Of a DNA stretch of 64,000 bases, positions 44,015-53,900 are shown one piece after another. This stretch comes from Taishania sp965247975 (GTDB lineage: Bacteria; Bacteroidota; Bacteroidia; Flavobacteriales_D; Crocinitomicaceae). The notes below the pieces were generated by a model. That model worked only from the letters and a program-made list of their open reading frames with translations, was not told where the DNA came from and did not search any database. The first letter of the stretch is position 1; each line of letters begins with the position of its first letter. The stretch is taken from contig OZ252050.1 of assembly GCA_965247975.1 (NCBI GenBank), positions 1,178,001-1,242,000 on the forward strand, in the 5' to 3' direction. Made by a program: the position numbers and the translations under genes.

Positions 44015-45442
44015 ATGAAAGTGCTTTTTAGTCACAGTTATTTTTTGATGTTCGACCAGAAGCAATGGATTCAGCGAAAGCCTTATCCACCCTTAGCGAC
44101 AATTCAAGTGGCTTCATTCGCTAGATCTAAAGGTTTTGAGGTCGAATTGTTTGATGTCAATTTTGCTGAAAATGCAGCAGCTATTCTTCCGAGTTTGGAC
44201 CGTTTTCAGCCAGATGTTTTGGTTTTGTATGACGATGATTTCAACTACCTGACCAAAATGTGTCTCACCAACATGCGCGAGGCGGCTTTTGAAATGATTC
44301 AGCTCGCGAAAAAAAGAGGGATTCATGTCATCGTTTCTTCAAGTGATTCAACCGATCACTTCCAAAAACACCTCGAAATAGGCGCTGATGAAATCTTGAT
44401 GGGTGAAGGTGACGATACCCTGATGGAATTATTGGAAAATTTAAGAGATGGCAAAGAAACCAATGGAATTGACGGAATTGCAACAATCGCAAATGGTGAA
44501 ATCATTCAAACAACCAAACGAAAAATCCGAACAGATCTTGATGCACTTCCTCTGCCTGCTTGGGATTTGATCAATATTGCTCCCTACAAAGAAGCTTGGA
44601 AAAAACACGGATATTTTTCCATCAACATGGCCACAACGCGTGGTTGTCCCTTCAAATGTAACTGGTGCGCGAAACCGATTTATGGTATGCGCTACAATTC
44701 ACGCAGTCCACAGCACGTGGTGGCTGAAATGAAGCTCATTAAAAGTTTGTTTTCATTTGACCACATTTGGTTTGCTGATGATATTTTCGGACTAAAACCA
44801 AATTGGGTGCAGGAATTTAATTTGGAATTGCAAAAAGAAGGAATTAAAGTTCCGTATATGATTCAAAGTCGCGCGGATTTGTTGGTGAAAGATGATACCA
44901 TCGATGCGCTGGTCGCTTCTGGCTTGGACGAAGTTTGGATAGGTGCTGAAAGTGGCTCGCAACAAATTTTGGATGCAATGGATAAAGGGACAACCCTTGA
45001 ACAAATAAAAACGAGCACGGAATTACTGCAACGTAAAGGTGCCAAAGTAGCCTATTTCCTTCAATTTGGTTATCCGGGCGAAAAGAAAGAAGATATTGCT
45101 AAAACAATTGCAATGGTGAAGAACAATAATCCCGATAATATTGGAATTTCTGTTTCTTATCCGTTGCCGGGAACACTTTTCTACGAAAATGTGAAAAGTC
45201 AACTGAGCCAAAAAACGAATTGGAAAGATTCTGACGACTTAGACATGCTTTTCTCGGGTGAATATTCTTCAGCATATTATAAAATTTTGCAGCGCTACGT
45301 GCATCATTGGTTTCGCTGGCGGCAAGGGCTTGCAAAGTTGTTTCGTGGCAACAAAAAAGTAGCTTGGCGCTATGTTGCTTTGTTACCATACAACGGATTG
45401 AAAACTCAATTACTGAAATTCAAATTGCGCAATCATGAGTGA
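44015..45442 (+). CDS. B12-binding-like radical SAM protein (first of three)
   Basis: 475 aa. An N-terminal Rossmann-like domain resembling B12-binding domains (MKVLFSHSYFLM ... GADEILMGEGDDTLMELL) is followed by the radical SAM domain with C211-x3-C215-x2-C218 in RGCPFKCNWC, the WFADDIF and GAESGSQQILDAMDKG segments, and a C-terminal helical part. Such proteins cleave SAM with a 4Fe-4S cluster and, in the B12-dependent class, often methylate unreactive carbons. The lid DxHxxG motif is not visible, which is usual in this class. ATG 44015 is chosen because the upstream part of the frame overlaps the RAYT. It overlaps the methyltransferase gene by 8 bp. Substrate unknown. Confidence 0.85.
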   Translation: MKVLFSHSYFLMFDQKQWIQRKPYPPLATIQVASFARSKGFEVELFDVNFAENAAAILPSLDRFQPDVLVLYDDDFNYLTKMCLTNMREAAFEMIQLAKKRGIHVIVSSSDSTDHFQKHLEIGADEILMGEGDDTLMELLENLRDGKETNGIDGIATIANGEIIQTTKRKIRTDLDALPLPAWDLINIAPYKEAWKKHGYFSINMATTRGCPFKCNWCAKPIYGMRYNSRSPQHVVAEMKLIKSLFSFDHIWFADDIFGLKPNWVQEFNLELQKEGIKVPYMIQSRADLLVKDDTIDALVASGLDEVWIGAESGSQQILDAMDKGTTLEQIKTSTELLQRKGAKVAYFLQFGYPGEKKEDIAKTIAMVKNNNPDNIGISVSYPLPGTLFYENVKSQLSQKTNWKDSDDLDMLFSGEYSSAYYKILQRYVHHWFRWRQGLAKLFRGNKKVAWRYVALLPYNGLKTQLLKFKLRNHE

Positions 45443-46202
45443 ATTTGACGCAGCGGCAAAAACTTATGACGATCAATTTACCTTTTCGATTATCGGGAAG
45501 ACGCAACGAAACCAAGTCTGGCGCTATATTCATCCATTGAACTTAAGCAGGCAAAGCAATGTTTTGGAAATCAATTGTGGTACTGGTGAGGATGCTAAGC
45601 GTTGGAAAAATTTGAAGTTCGATATTCGAGCAACTGACCTATCACCAAAAATGATTGAAGTGGCCAAAACGAAATTTCCAGAAATTTCATTTGATGTTTT
45701 AGATATCAACTTCATTGAGAATGTTGAGAAGAATTATAACTTACTCTTTTCAAATTTCGGTGGATTAAATTGCCTTTCGAAATCGGAATTGAGTTCATTT
45801 TTCCAAAAAGTTCATGGTCGGCTTCCAGAAAATGGTCGCATGATTTTAGTAATTATGGGCAAAAAATGTTTATGGGATAAGCTGTTTTTAGTTTTAAAAC
45901 GTCGCTGGAAGGAACGAAATCGACGAAATACAGACAACTTCATCGCAGTAAATGTCGACGGAACGGAAGTCAAAACATGGTATTATTCGCCCAAGGAAAT
46001 TGTGTCAATGACAGGAAATCTTTTTTTTGTCGAAAAATTAAAACCAATTGGATTGTTTGTTCCACCTTCGTACCTCGCCAAACAATTTGAACGTAAAAAA
46101 GTAGTGATTTCTTTCTTCAATTTCTTGGACAAACTATTTTCTTTCCGTTTCTTAGCCAATTATGCGGATCATTACCTTATTGTTTTAAAGAAACGAATAT
46201 GA
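45435..46202 (+). CDS. Class I SAM-dependent methyltransferase
   Basis: 255 aa. VLEINCGTGEDAKRW is motif I (usually LDxGCGTG; here EINCGTG), followed by ATDLSPKMIEVAK, FDVLDINF and NLLFSNFGGLNCL, a Methyltransf_11/25 fold. The C-terminal about 60 residues are rich in Lys and aromatics (SFFNFLDKLFSFRFLANYADHY), which may contact a membrane. It starts within the last 8 bp of the first radical SAM gene and ends overlapping the second by 4 bp, so the three are surely one unit. The substrate is unknown; methylation of a lipid or glycan intermediate would fit the neighbours. Confidence 0.85.
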   Translation: MSEFDAAAKTYDDQFTFSIIGKTQRNQVWRYIHPLNLSRQSNVLEINCGTGEDAKRWKNLKFDIRATDLSPKMIEVAKTKFPEISFDVLDINFIENVEKNYNLLFSNFGGLNCLSKSELSSFFQKVHGRLPENGRMILVIMGKKCLWDKLFLVLKRRWKERNRRNTDNFIAVNVDGTEVKTWYYSPKEIVSMTGNLFFVEKLKPIGLFVPPSYLAKQFERKKVVISFFNFLDKLFSFRFLANYADHYLIVLKKRI

Positions 46203-47548
46203 ACATTGTTTTAACCCATGGTTATTTTCTTGAAGAAGACGAAAAAGAAAAGGCAATTATGCGTCCATACGCGACCTTGGGTTTACTCTACATTTCTGGG
46301 TTTTTAAAACAAAACGAAAAATCCGTAAAGGTCATAGATAGCACATTTCTGAATCGTGAAGCATGGAAACAACAGATGCTCGAAGCCAAACCAGATGTCG
46401 TGGCTTTCTATTCAAACCTCGTCACCAAAGTAACTTTGTTGGAATTACGCAATTGGGTGGACAAGGAATTCCCGAACTGTCGATTGATTATAGGCGGTCC
46501 AGACATTCGCTATAATCTTGAAAATTACTTGAATGCTGGATTTGAATTTGCTGTTATCGGTGAAGGAGAACAAACCATGCTTGACTTGTGTGAAACTATT
46601 GCAAATAAAGGTGATGTCGAACAAGTTCAAAGTGTTGCTTTTCTCAAAGATGGTCAAGTTTTTGAAACATCCGAACGTACTAAAATCAAAGAAATTGGAG
46701 AATTGCCATTTCCCGACAGAGGTGCGATTGACATGGAAAAATACTTGGAGGTTTGGCAGAAACACCACGGAAAGCGCACCTTGAGTATCAGTACACAACG
46801 CGGATGTCCTTACACGTGCAAGTGGTGTAGCACCGCCGTTTACGGACAAAGTTACCGACGAAATCCTGCAGCGCGCGTAGTGGAAGAAATTCTTGAATTG
46901 AAAGAAAAATATCAAGTAGAAGCTTTGTGGTTTGTGGACGACGTTTTCACGGTTAGTCACAAATGGATTGCCGAACTTCATGCACAATTCGCAAATGCCA
47001 ATCTAAAAATTGATTTTGAGTGCATTACCCGTGCTGAGCGTTTGAATGTGGAAGTTCTTACCCATCTCAAAGAAATGGGTTGTTTCCGCATTTGGATAGG
47101 AGCGGAGAGTGGCTCTCAACGAATCATCGATAAAATGGATCGCCGGGTGAATATTGAAAAAGTGCAAGAAACCATTCAATTAGCGCAAAAATTAGGGATG
47201 GAAGCAGGAACTTTTATTATGGTTGGTTATCCCGAGGAAACCCACGAAGATATTCTGGCGACGATGAGACATATCGAACGTTGCAATCCGAGTATTCTCA
47301 CCTTGACCAAAGCGTATCCTATAAAAGGCACAGATTTGTATAGCGAAGTAGAATCAAAAATCATCAATCCTTTGCCTTGGGCTACTTCCACCGACCGACA
47401 AATTCAGTTTGAATTGCCATATTCAGATGCTTATTACACGAATGCGATTCGATACCTCATGAACGGTTGGCAAGCAAAAAAAACAGGAAAGTTGATTCCA
47501 AAAATCAAGCAGAAAGTGGCGTTGTGGAATTTGAAGAGGATGATGTAA
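46199..47548 (+). CDS. B12-binding-like radical SAM protein (second of three)
   Basis: 449 aa. N-terminal domain with PYATLGLLYISGFL, LIIGGPDIRYN and AVIGEGEQTMLDL, the pattern of B12-binding radical SAM proteins. The Fe-S motif is C203-x3-C207-x2-C210 in RGCPYTCKWC, followed by LWFVDDVF, GAESGSQRIIDKMDR and GTFIMVGYPEETHED. It resembles the first protein closely in layout, so the two are probably old paralogs. Start overlaps the methyltransferase stop (ATGA). A 419-bp gap follows before the TPR gene. Product unknown. Confidence 0.87.
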   Translation: MNIVLTHGYFLEEDEKEKAIMRPYATLGLLYISGFLKQNEKSVKVIDSTFLNREAWKQQMLEAKPDVVAFYSNLVTKVTLLELRNWVDKEFPNCRLIIGGPDIRYNLENYLNAGFEFAVIGEGEQTMLDLCETIANKGDVEQVQSVAFLKDGQVFETSERTKIKEIGELPFPDRGAIDMEKYLEVWQKHHGKRTLSISTQRGCPYTCKWCSTAVYGQSYRRNPAARVVEEILELKEKYQVEALWFVDDVFTVSHKWIAELHAQFANANLKIDFECITRAERLNVEVLTHLKEMGCFRIWIGAESGSQRIIDKMDRRVNIEKVQETIQLAQKLGMEAGTFIMVGYPEETHEDILATMRHIERCNPSILTLTKAYPIKGTDLYSEVESKIINPLPWATSTDRQIQFELPYSDAYYTNAIRYLMNGWQAKKTGKLIPKIKQKVALWNLKRMM

Positions 47549-47967
47549 TTGTTATCTATATTGGGATTTTTAAATTTTACCGTGAAAAGTTTTAATTTTA
47601 GTTTAGTTTTCATGGTAAGTTGATTTATGGAGTGCGAAATATGGGTAATCGATGAAGTTTTTAATTCAAAGAAAAATGGGTTAATAGCTCGATGGATCAA
47701 GTTAATTTCCCTATAAATAATCATTTTTATTGATCGAAATTTAGTCATTGAAATAAAGAAATATTGATATATTTGAGAGAAACGATTTTAAAATCGAGAA
47801 AATAAACTTTTGTATTAAGTAAGCAAATTGAAATTTGACTAAATTCTGAATTAACAAAATTCAATTTTTTGTCATAAATAAATAATTCACTAGATTTGAG
47901 AAGCAATGATTTGCGGACAATTGAATTTTATAGAACGTTTTTATTTCAACCTATTAATATCAATACG
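47549..47967. other. AT-rich intergenic region
   Basis: No gene, RNA or repeat is supported. Two TAnnTTTG boxes are visible, TATATTTG (47768-47775) and TAGATTTG (47891-47898); only the second has a matching -33 box and is listed as the promoter of the TPR gene. Confidence 0.6.
47868..47898 (+). promoter_or_regulatory. Predicted promoter of the TPR gene
   Basis: TTTG (47868-47871), a 19-bp spacer and TAGATTTG (47891-47898) match both boxes and the spacing of the Bacteroidota sigma-A consensus. The start codon is 69 bp downstream. This is the best consensus promoter I found in the window. Confidence 0.65.
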
Positions 47968-49074
47968 ATGAAAAATGTACTAATTAGTTTCCTTCTAAGC
48001 CTGATTAATAGCGTCGGATTTTCTCAAGATGAAATAACGCTCGAACTGAAAACACTATCTCAAAATGGCCAATATGAAAAAGTGATAAAACACGCTTCAA
48101 AATCAAGTGATTATTCAGCAAAGGCTTTGTATTATATCGGTCAAGCGTTTTACATGATTGAAGACGATGTTAATTGCCTCAAATTTATGGACATGTCCAT
48201 TGCAAAAGATGCGACTGATCCAGCACCCTATTTCATCAAAGGATCTACTTTAAATTATATAAATAAATACGACGATGCGATTAAGAGTTTTCAGCTAGCG
48301 ATCAATTTATATCCAGAGGATGCTGCTTTCTATAGCGGAATAGGTGACTCGTATTACATGCAAGAAAAATTTGATTTGGCACTTGAGTGGTACATTAAGG
48401 CTACCGAACATAATTTTTGCCCAGATAGACCCTATTCAATGGTCGCTCAAATTTATGTTGACCAAGAACAAAACGAAAAAGCACTAGAAGCTTTTTATAT
48501 CGCGAAATCGAAAATTTCAACAGAAACGGACTCTTACATCAATGCACTCTATAATATTGGATTGCTAGAATCGCTTGCAGGAAATTACGACAAAGCAGAG
48601 CCTTCATTTTTAGAACTCCTTGAGATTAAACCAAATGATTATCATACTTTCTCTAAACTGATTCAAATTTATTTTCATCGAATGGATTATGATAAGGCAA
48701 AAGTCTACAGAGACAAGCTGTACGAAGCACAAAAACAAGGAAAACTAGAAGGAACCCTAAACGATAAGTTTTGTTTCGAACAATTTGAATGGAATGATTA
48801 TTTAGTTCAGGCTTATGAACGTTATGAAAGTGGAGATAAGCAGGATATTTACAATAAACATATTTTCTATCTAAAAAACAAAAATGACGAGATAGTTTTA
48901 ACGGTACAGACCGAATATTCACCGTTTTCGGTGGAGTTGGGTGGTTCAAAATATTTACTGTGTGCCAACAAGAAGGGTTCTCATTTTAACCCTGGAATTG
49001 GTTTTAATGATGACTTGAAATATGAAGATTTGAAGAAGGCAGCTATTAAATTATTTGAAAGGTACATGAAATAA
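47968..49074 (+). CDS. Exported TPR-repeat protein
   Basis: 368 aa. The signal peptide (1-20, MKNVLISFLL to VGFSQ) leads to at least five TPR-like units, e.g. AKALYYIGQAFYMIEDDVNCLKF, APYFIKGSTLNYINKYDDAIKSF and AFYSGIGDSYYMQEKFDLALEWY. The C-terminal about 100 residues are not TPR (FEQFEWNDYLVQAYERYESGDKQ and a beta-rich stretch). It is probably periplasmic and mediates protein contacts. ATG 47968 is chosen because it gives a clean signal peptide; the frame is open to 47896. It lies between radical SAM genes and has its own promoter. Specific role unknown. Confidence 0.78.
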   Translation: MKNVLISFLLSLINSVGFSQDEITLELKTLSQNGQYEKVIKHASKSSDYSAKALYYIGQAFYMIEDDVNCLKFMDMSIAKDATDPAPYFIKGSTLNYINKYDDAIKSFQLAINLYPEDAAFYSGIGDSYYMQEKFDLALEWYIKATEHNFCPDRPYSMVAQIYVDQEQNEKALEAFYIAKSKISTETDSYINALYNIGLLESLAGNYDKAEPSFLELLEIKPNDYHTFSKLIQIYFHRMDYDKAKVYRDKLYEAQKQGKLEGTLNDKFCFEQFEWNDYLVQAYERYESGDKQDIYNKHIFYLKNKNDEIVLTVQTEYSPFSVELGGSKYLLCANKKGSHFNPGIGFNDDLKYEDLKKAAIKLFERYMK

Positions 49075-49155
49075 TCTTCACAATAATGCATTTCTTTTTA
49101 AAATCAAAAGTGCAAAGTTTTTCAAAATTCATAATATTTGAATTCGTATTTTTAA

Positions 49156-49311
49156 ATGACATTAATACTTTCCAATAATCAATGGCCAAAAGGTGAAGAA
49201 ACATTTTATTCCGTTCCTTTGATTACCGTTAATTCTTTGGTCATTTTGGGGGTGATTTTGTGTCTTGCATGTGCGATTTTTGTGTATTTCAATCGGAAAT
49301 CCAAAAAATGA
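49156..49311 (+). CDS. Possible small single-pass membrane protein
   Basis: 51 aa. Residues 1-20 are polar (MTLILSNNQWPKGEETFYSV), then one membrane helix (about 23-45, LITVNSLVILGVILCLACAIFV) and a basic end (NRKSKK), a topology that fits a real small membrane protein. It is short and I have no family match, so it may be spurious. It lies between the TPR gene and the third radical SAM gene on the same strand. A degenerate -7-like AATATTTG at 49133-49140 precedes it. Confidence 0.4.
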   Translation: MTLILSNNQWPKGEETFYSVPLITVNSLVILGVILCLACAIFVYFNRKSKK

Positions 49312-49411
49312 AGAACTAATTTACATGAGCTGACTTTCGGATTTGTTAATCAGTGCCACTTTTATTGCCAACTCCATTTTATCAATATCTTTACTCCAAT
49401 AATCCATCTCA

Positions 49412-50830
49412 GTGCAAAGACAAAAAATCATTCTATACAATCCAAAATCGGTGTTTTTCGACATGCCGCTCGCGCTGTTGGCCATCGGTTCACCATTGGA
49501 TCCTGAGAAGTATGAAGTAATTATTGTTGATGGGCGCATTGATGACAATCCATCAAAAACCATTGAATCGCATTTAAATGAGGCACTTTGTTTTGGAGTG
49601 ACTTCTTTGACCGGTAGTCCAATCAAAGATGCGATTCAAATCAGTCGATTTGTGAAGAAATTGCGACCAGAACTTCCTGTTGTTTGGGGAGGTTGGCATA
49701 CGTCTTTGTTTCCTGAAGACACGTTGCGTGATGAATCTTCGATTGATATTACGGTGCAAGGTCAAGGCGAAAAAACTTTTCAAGAATTGGTGGAAGTCAT
49801 TGAAAAGAATGGCGATTTAGCTTCCGTTGATGGTATTTGTTTCCGAGATGAATCAGGTGAAATTGTCAAAAATAAACCTCGCACAATCACTGCCATGGAT
49901 GAATTTGCTGATGTGAACTATGAGTTGATTGACGTTGAAAAATATTTTGAGAAAAAAGGTCGTCGACAGTTGGATTATATTTCATCTACAGGTTGTCATT
50001 TTCGTTGTACGTTTTGTGCTGATCCTTTTGTTTATGAGCGGAAATGGACTGCTATTTCGGCCGAAAAAATGGTTAATAAATTAGCAGAATTACATGAGAA
50101 ATACAAGTTCACCGATTTGAATTTACAGGACGAAACGTACTTTACCTTTCGAAATCGGGTTGTTGAAATTGCTCAGTTGTTCATAGACAAAAAATTGAAC
50201 ATTTCATGGGCGGCAACCATGCGTGCAGACCAAGGTTCGCGTTTGAGCGAAGAAGATTTTGAATTATGTGCCAAATCTGGCTTGAGAAGATTGTTGATTG
50301 GTGTGGAATCTGGATCACAAGAAATGATGGATTGGCTCAAAAAGGACATTAAAATGGAGCAAGTGTACACATGCGCAGATCGATGCAAGAAACACAATAT
50401 TGGGGTCATCTTTCCATTCATCGTTGGATTTCCTGGGGAAACAGAAAAAAGTGTTGAATCCACCAAAAGAATGGCATTGGAACTCAATCGGATGCACCCG
50501 AAATTTGAAACGCCTATTTTTTATTTCAAACCTTATCCAGGTTCTGCCATCACCGATGAGGTAGTTGCACAAGGCTACAAATTACCACAAACGATCCATG
50601 AATGGGCTGAATTTGATTACATCGGATCATCTGGTCCTTGGATGAATGATGCAAAATACAAGTTTTTCGAAAAATTCAAATTCTACATGAAACTAGGTTT
50701 TTCGGCACAGAACAAACTTGTTTATCCTTTGCAATGGATAGCCAAAAAGCGTCTTTCGAAAATGCATTTTGCAATACCAGTGGAATTCTGGTTGTATCAA
50801 CGATTTGGTAAAAAGCAGAGACTTTCTTAA
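49412..50830 (+). CDS. B12-binding-like radical SAM protein (third of three)
   Basis: 472 aa. N-terminal domain with LYNPKSVFFDMPLALLAIGSPLDPEKYEVIIVDGR and GVTSLTGSPIKDAIQISRFVKK, then VVWGGWHTSLFPEDTL, typical of B12-binding radical SAM proteins. C195-x3-C199-x2-C202 in TGCHFRCTFC binds the cluster, followed by LNLQDETYF and GVESGSQEMMDWL. The start is GTG 49412: an in-frame TAA at 49400 allows nothing earlier and the first ATG would cut the N-terminal domain. It belongs to a somewhat different subgroup from the other two, as its Fe-S and following motifs differ. Product unknown. Confidence 0.85.
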   Translation: MQRQKIILYNPKSVFFDMPLALLAIGSPLDPEKYEVIIVDGRIDDNPSKTIESHLNEALCFGVTSLTGSPIKDAIQISRFVKKLRPELPVVWGGWHTSLFPEDTLRDESSIDITVQGQGEKTFQELVEVIEKNGDLASVDGICFRDESGEIVKNKPRTITAMDEFADVNYELIDVEKYFEKKGRRQLDYISSTGCHFRCTFCADPFVYERKWTAISAEKMVNKLAELHEKYKFTDLNLQDETYFTFRNRVVEIAQLFIDKKLNISWAATMRADQGSRLSEEDFELCAKSGLRRLLIGVESGSQEMMDWLKKDIKMEQVYTCADRCKKHNIGVIFPFIVGFPGETEKSVESTKRMALELNRMHPKFETPIFYFKPYPGSAITDEVVAQGYKLPQTIHEWAEFDYIGSSGPWMNDAKYKFFEKFKFYMKLGFSAQNKLVYPLQWIAKKRLSKMHFAIPVEFWLYQRFGKKQRLS

Positions 50831-50936
50831 GATTGATAGACATTCTGGATAAAGCAAATTTTAATTGAAACACGTTATTTCTTGTTTTTAAATTGAAATT
50901 AGTTTAAATTAGCTAACAAATAAAACTACATTACTT

Positions 50937-53900
50937 ATGACAAAAGCTATTTTTTACAGTGTGTTGGCTCTTTTATTAATGAGTTTAAATGCGAAAGCAC
51001 AATCGATTTCAGTAAGCACGGTTGGCACGATTTCAACATGTAATTCAAATTCTTTTTCTGTCGATTTGAATTGGTCAACTTCGCTCGTAAATGCCTCGCT
51101 AGTGATTGATTTTCCAGATGCTGCAGTTTTTCAAAATACGAATGGGTATCAAATAATTCAATCAAATCCTGGGGAAGTTGAAATTACAGGAATTAATCTC
51201 ATTGCAAATACAACATTAACTATTTCATACGATTTGTATTTTCCATGTGATATGATTTCTCCAACACAAGATGCAGTTGGTAATTATATTCCTTTCGAGC
51301 TCAATACAGATGAATGGCATATTAAGAATAGCATTGGTGTTATTTTGGCGTCTGAATCTGGATTTGACTATTTCGTTAATTACCCTTTATTTGTAGGTTC
51401 AAACACCAATGATCCTTCATTAAATGCGACTTCCCACCAAGGGCAAACGATTACACGATTTATCGAATTCTCTAATCAGGGAACACAAAATTTTTCAGGT
51501 GTAATTCGTTTTACAGATCAACTTTCGTGTACAGATGTTGCTTCCATTTTAACAATAACTTTGGATATTGTCGATGCGAATGGTTCAGTGATAAATACGT
51601 TGATTTCAGCAACCCCAACCGCCGTTCCTTCAACCTCTCCATCTCAGTATTTTCTTGAGTACGATTTTGGGCTTAACTCAACTAACCTGCCGATTTCTAC
51701 TTCGAATAATATTGTGAGTTTAAGAATTACCGAAACCATCCAAATAGATGGATGCCTGACAACTTGTGGAGCTAATCAAACCACAACTTTAATTAGTTCT
51801 TTTGATTTAGATTGGGGTTGTCATTTTGGAAACTACACACCTCCAAGTTCATTTCCGACGACTACATTGCCAGAATCGACTAATCTTTGTCAATCCATTG
51901 ATATTTATCAGGCATCAATTTCCCGTGATGCGGTGCAGCCATATGTTTTGGCGCATAGAATTACACCCACTGGTGTCAACCCAACTGAAACCCTTTGTTT
52001 CGTAAAACCTCAAAACATAGGCAACGCAAGTTCATCCATGTATGCTGACAGAGAGTACAAGTTTGTCAATTATGGAGCGTCAAATGCACACGCAGTAAAT
52101 CTTACTTTAACCGAAGCTCAAAATAATTTTTATCCTGGTAGCCAAGATCTTGTTTTTTTATCAGATATACAACTACTCGATAACTTTGGTAATGATATCA
52201 CGGCAATTTCATTAGTTCCAAGCACAATTGAATATGCGATTAATATTAATCCTTCTCAGTGCGTTCAAGAAGCCATCTTAGCTGGAAAAACACCTATTAT
52301 GAATGTAGGATTTACAGTCTCATTGTTACTTCCAAATCAAGAAGTTACTTTAAAATATAAGGTGTTGCGTTGCTGCCCTGAAACGGATGACTATTTTAAT
52401 AGTAATATTTACTTTGACGCATGGAATCTTACCGCCTTTCAAAATTATGGTATTTACGGCAGTGGATTCTTTTCGAATGAATGTACACTTCTGCCATATG
52501 CAACCGAACTTATATGGGGACAAGATAATCCCGTAAATGGTTTGTACGATAATTTGTATCCGAAACCATATGAAATTCAGATGGTGCAAGAAGATATTTC
52601 CCCTTTAGGAGACATGCTTGGAGGTTCAAATTCTACATGTAATTATAATGGTACACGAAACATGGAATTTATGACCACTTTCTTCAATAATAGTGCTAAT
52701 GATGCGGGTATAGAACAATTATTTGCCAATTCACCAAACGGAAATGTGAATGGTCAATTGAAAGTGGTGATTACCTTGGATCAAGGATTGTTACTGAACA
52801 GTTTTGGGCCAGATAATGATCCTGGTCAGATTAACTTAGTTTCTGCCAATTTTACCCTATTTCCAGTATCAAACATTACTTCATCTTATACTTCCTACGG
52901 TGCACCAAGTTCTTCGGTTGAATTAATTTTTGATTTGAGCTATTTTAGCAGTTATTTGGACTTAAGAGAGTTTATGGAAAATGCAAAGTTGAAATTTCCA
53001 CTTACTCCTTGCTGTCCTAGCTACATGGATGACCCTGCAAGTTATCAGGTAGATTGGTATTTAAACCTGAGTCCTAATTACGGAAGTTGTCCAGACTGTT
53101 GGATGCCAATGGCACAAATCATAGATGAAATAAATATTCATTGTCCTGGATGTGTTACTCCAGGGATGATAGTTGATGAGCTCACAGTGAAACGAACGAA
53201 TTTTGGTTATTTAGACGCCAACGAAAACGGTTTAATTGATCTAGGGGTTAGTAGTCCAATGACCTTAAGTCAAATTGAAAGTGTTATTCCTATTAATGCT
53301 AGTAAAACAATGCCTGGCGATCAGGTTGAATTGTTAGCACATGCCTTTTTTCAAGATGGTGATGGAGGAAATGGAGGTTTTTCGTATTCAACCTATGAGT
53401 CTCTATTTGGTCCAGGTGCGCTGGATAGACTTTACATTGATGTCCGAATTCCATGCGGTCATGAAAATAACAACATGTGGAATCTTGTTTCAGCTGAAAT
53501 TTCTACCGAAGGGGGCGCGTATATGGACATCACTAGTTTTATTGTTAACAATCCAAATGGGATCAATGATGGACAATATTTCTTTGAAATCAAATCAGCT
53601 AACTTAGGTGGTGATTATTACGTTAATCAAACATTCGATGTACGTTTGGTTTATGACATTTGTAAAAATAACACAAACGATGCAGAGGTAATTGATTGCG
53701 ATGTAACATGCATCATGTGGTTAGCAGGCGGAAATGTAATGGATAGAGACGCATTTAGTACAGAGTTATTTGCACCTGTGGAAAACGAGTTGAACTATAC
53801 CAATATGCCAGGATCTACTGATCTAGAGTTAGCCTCATTCATTCACCCTCATTCAATTTTTAATTGTGAAAATTTCGGTTCTCAAGTAAAACATTATCGA

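Noticed and set aside
47434..47748. A 104-codon minus-strand frame
   Set aside because: It overlaps the end of the second radical SAM gene antisense and is Lys/Ile/Phe-rich as expected for AT-rich non-coding DNA.
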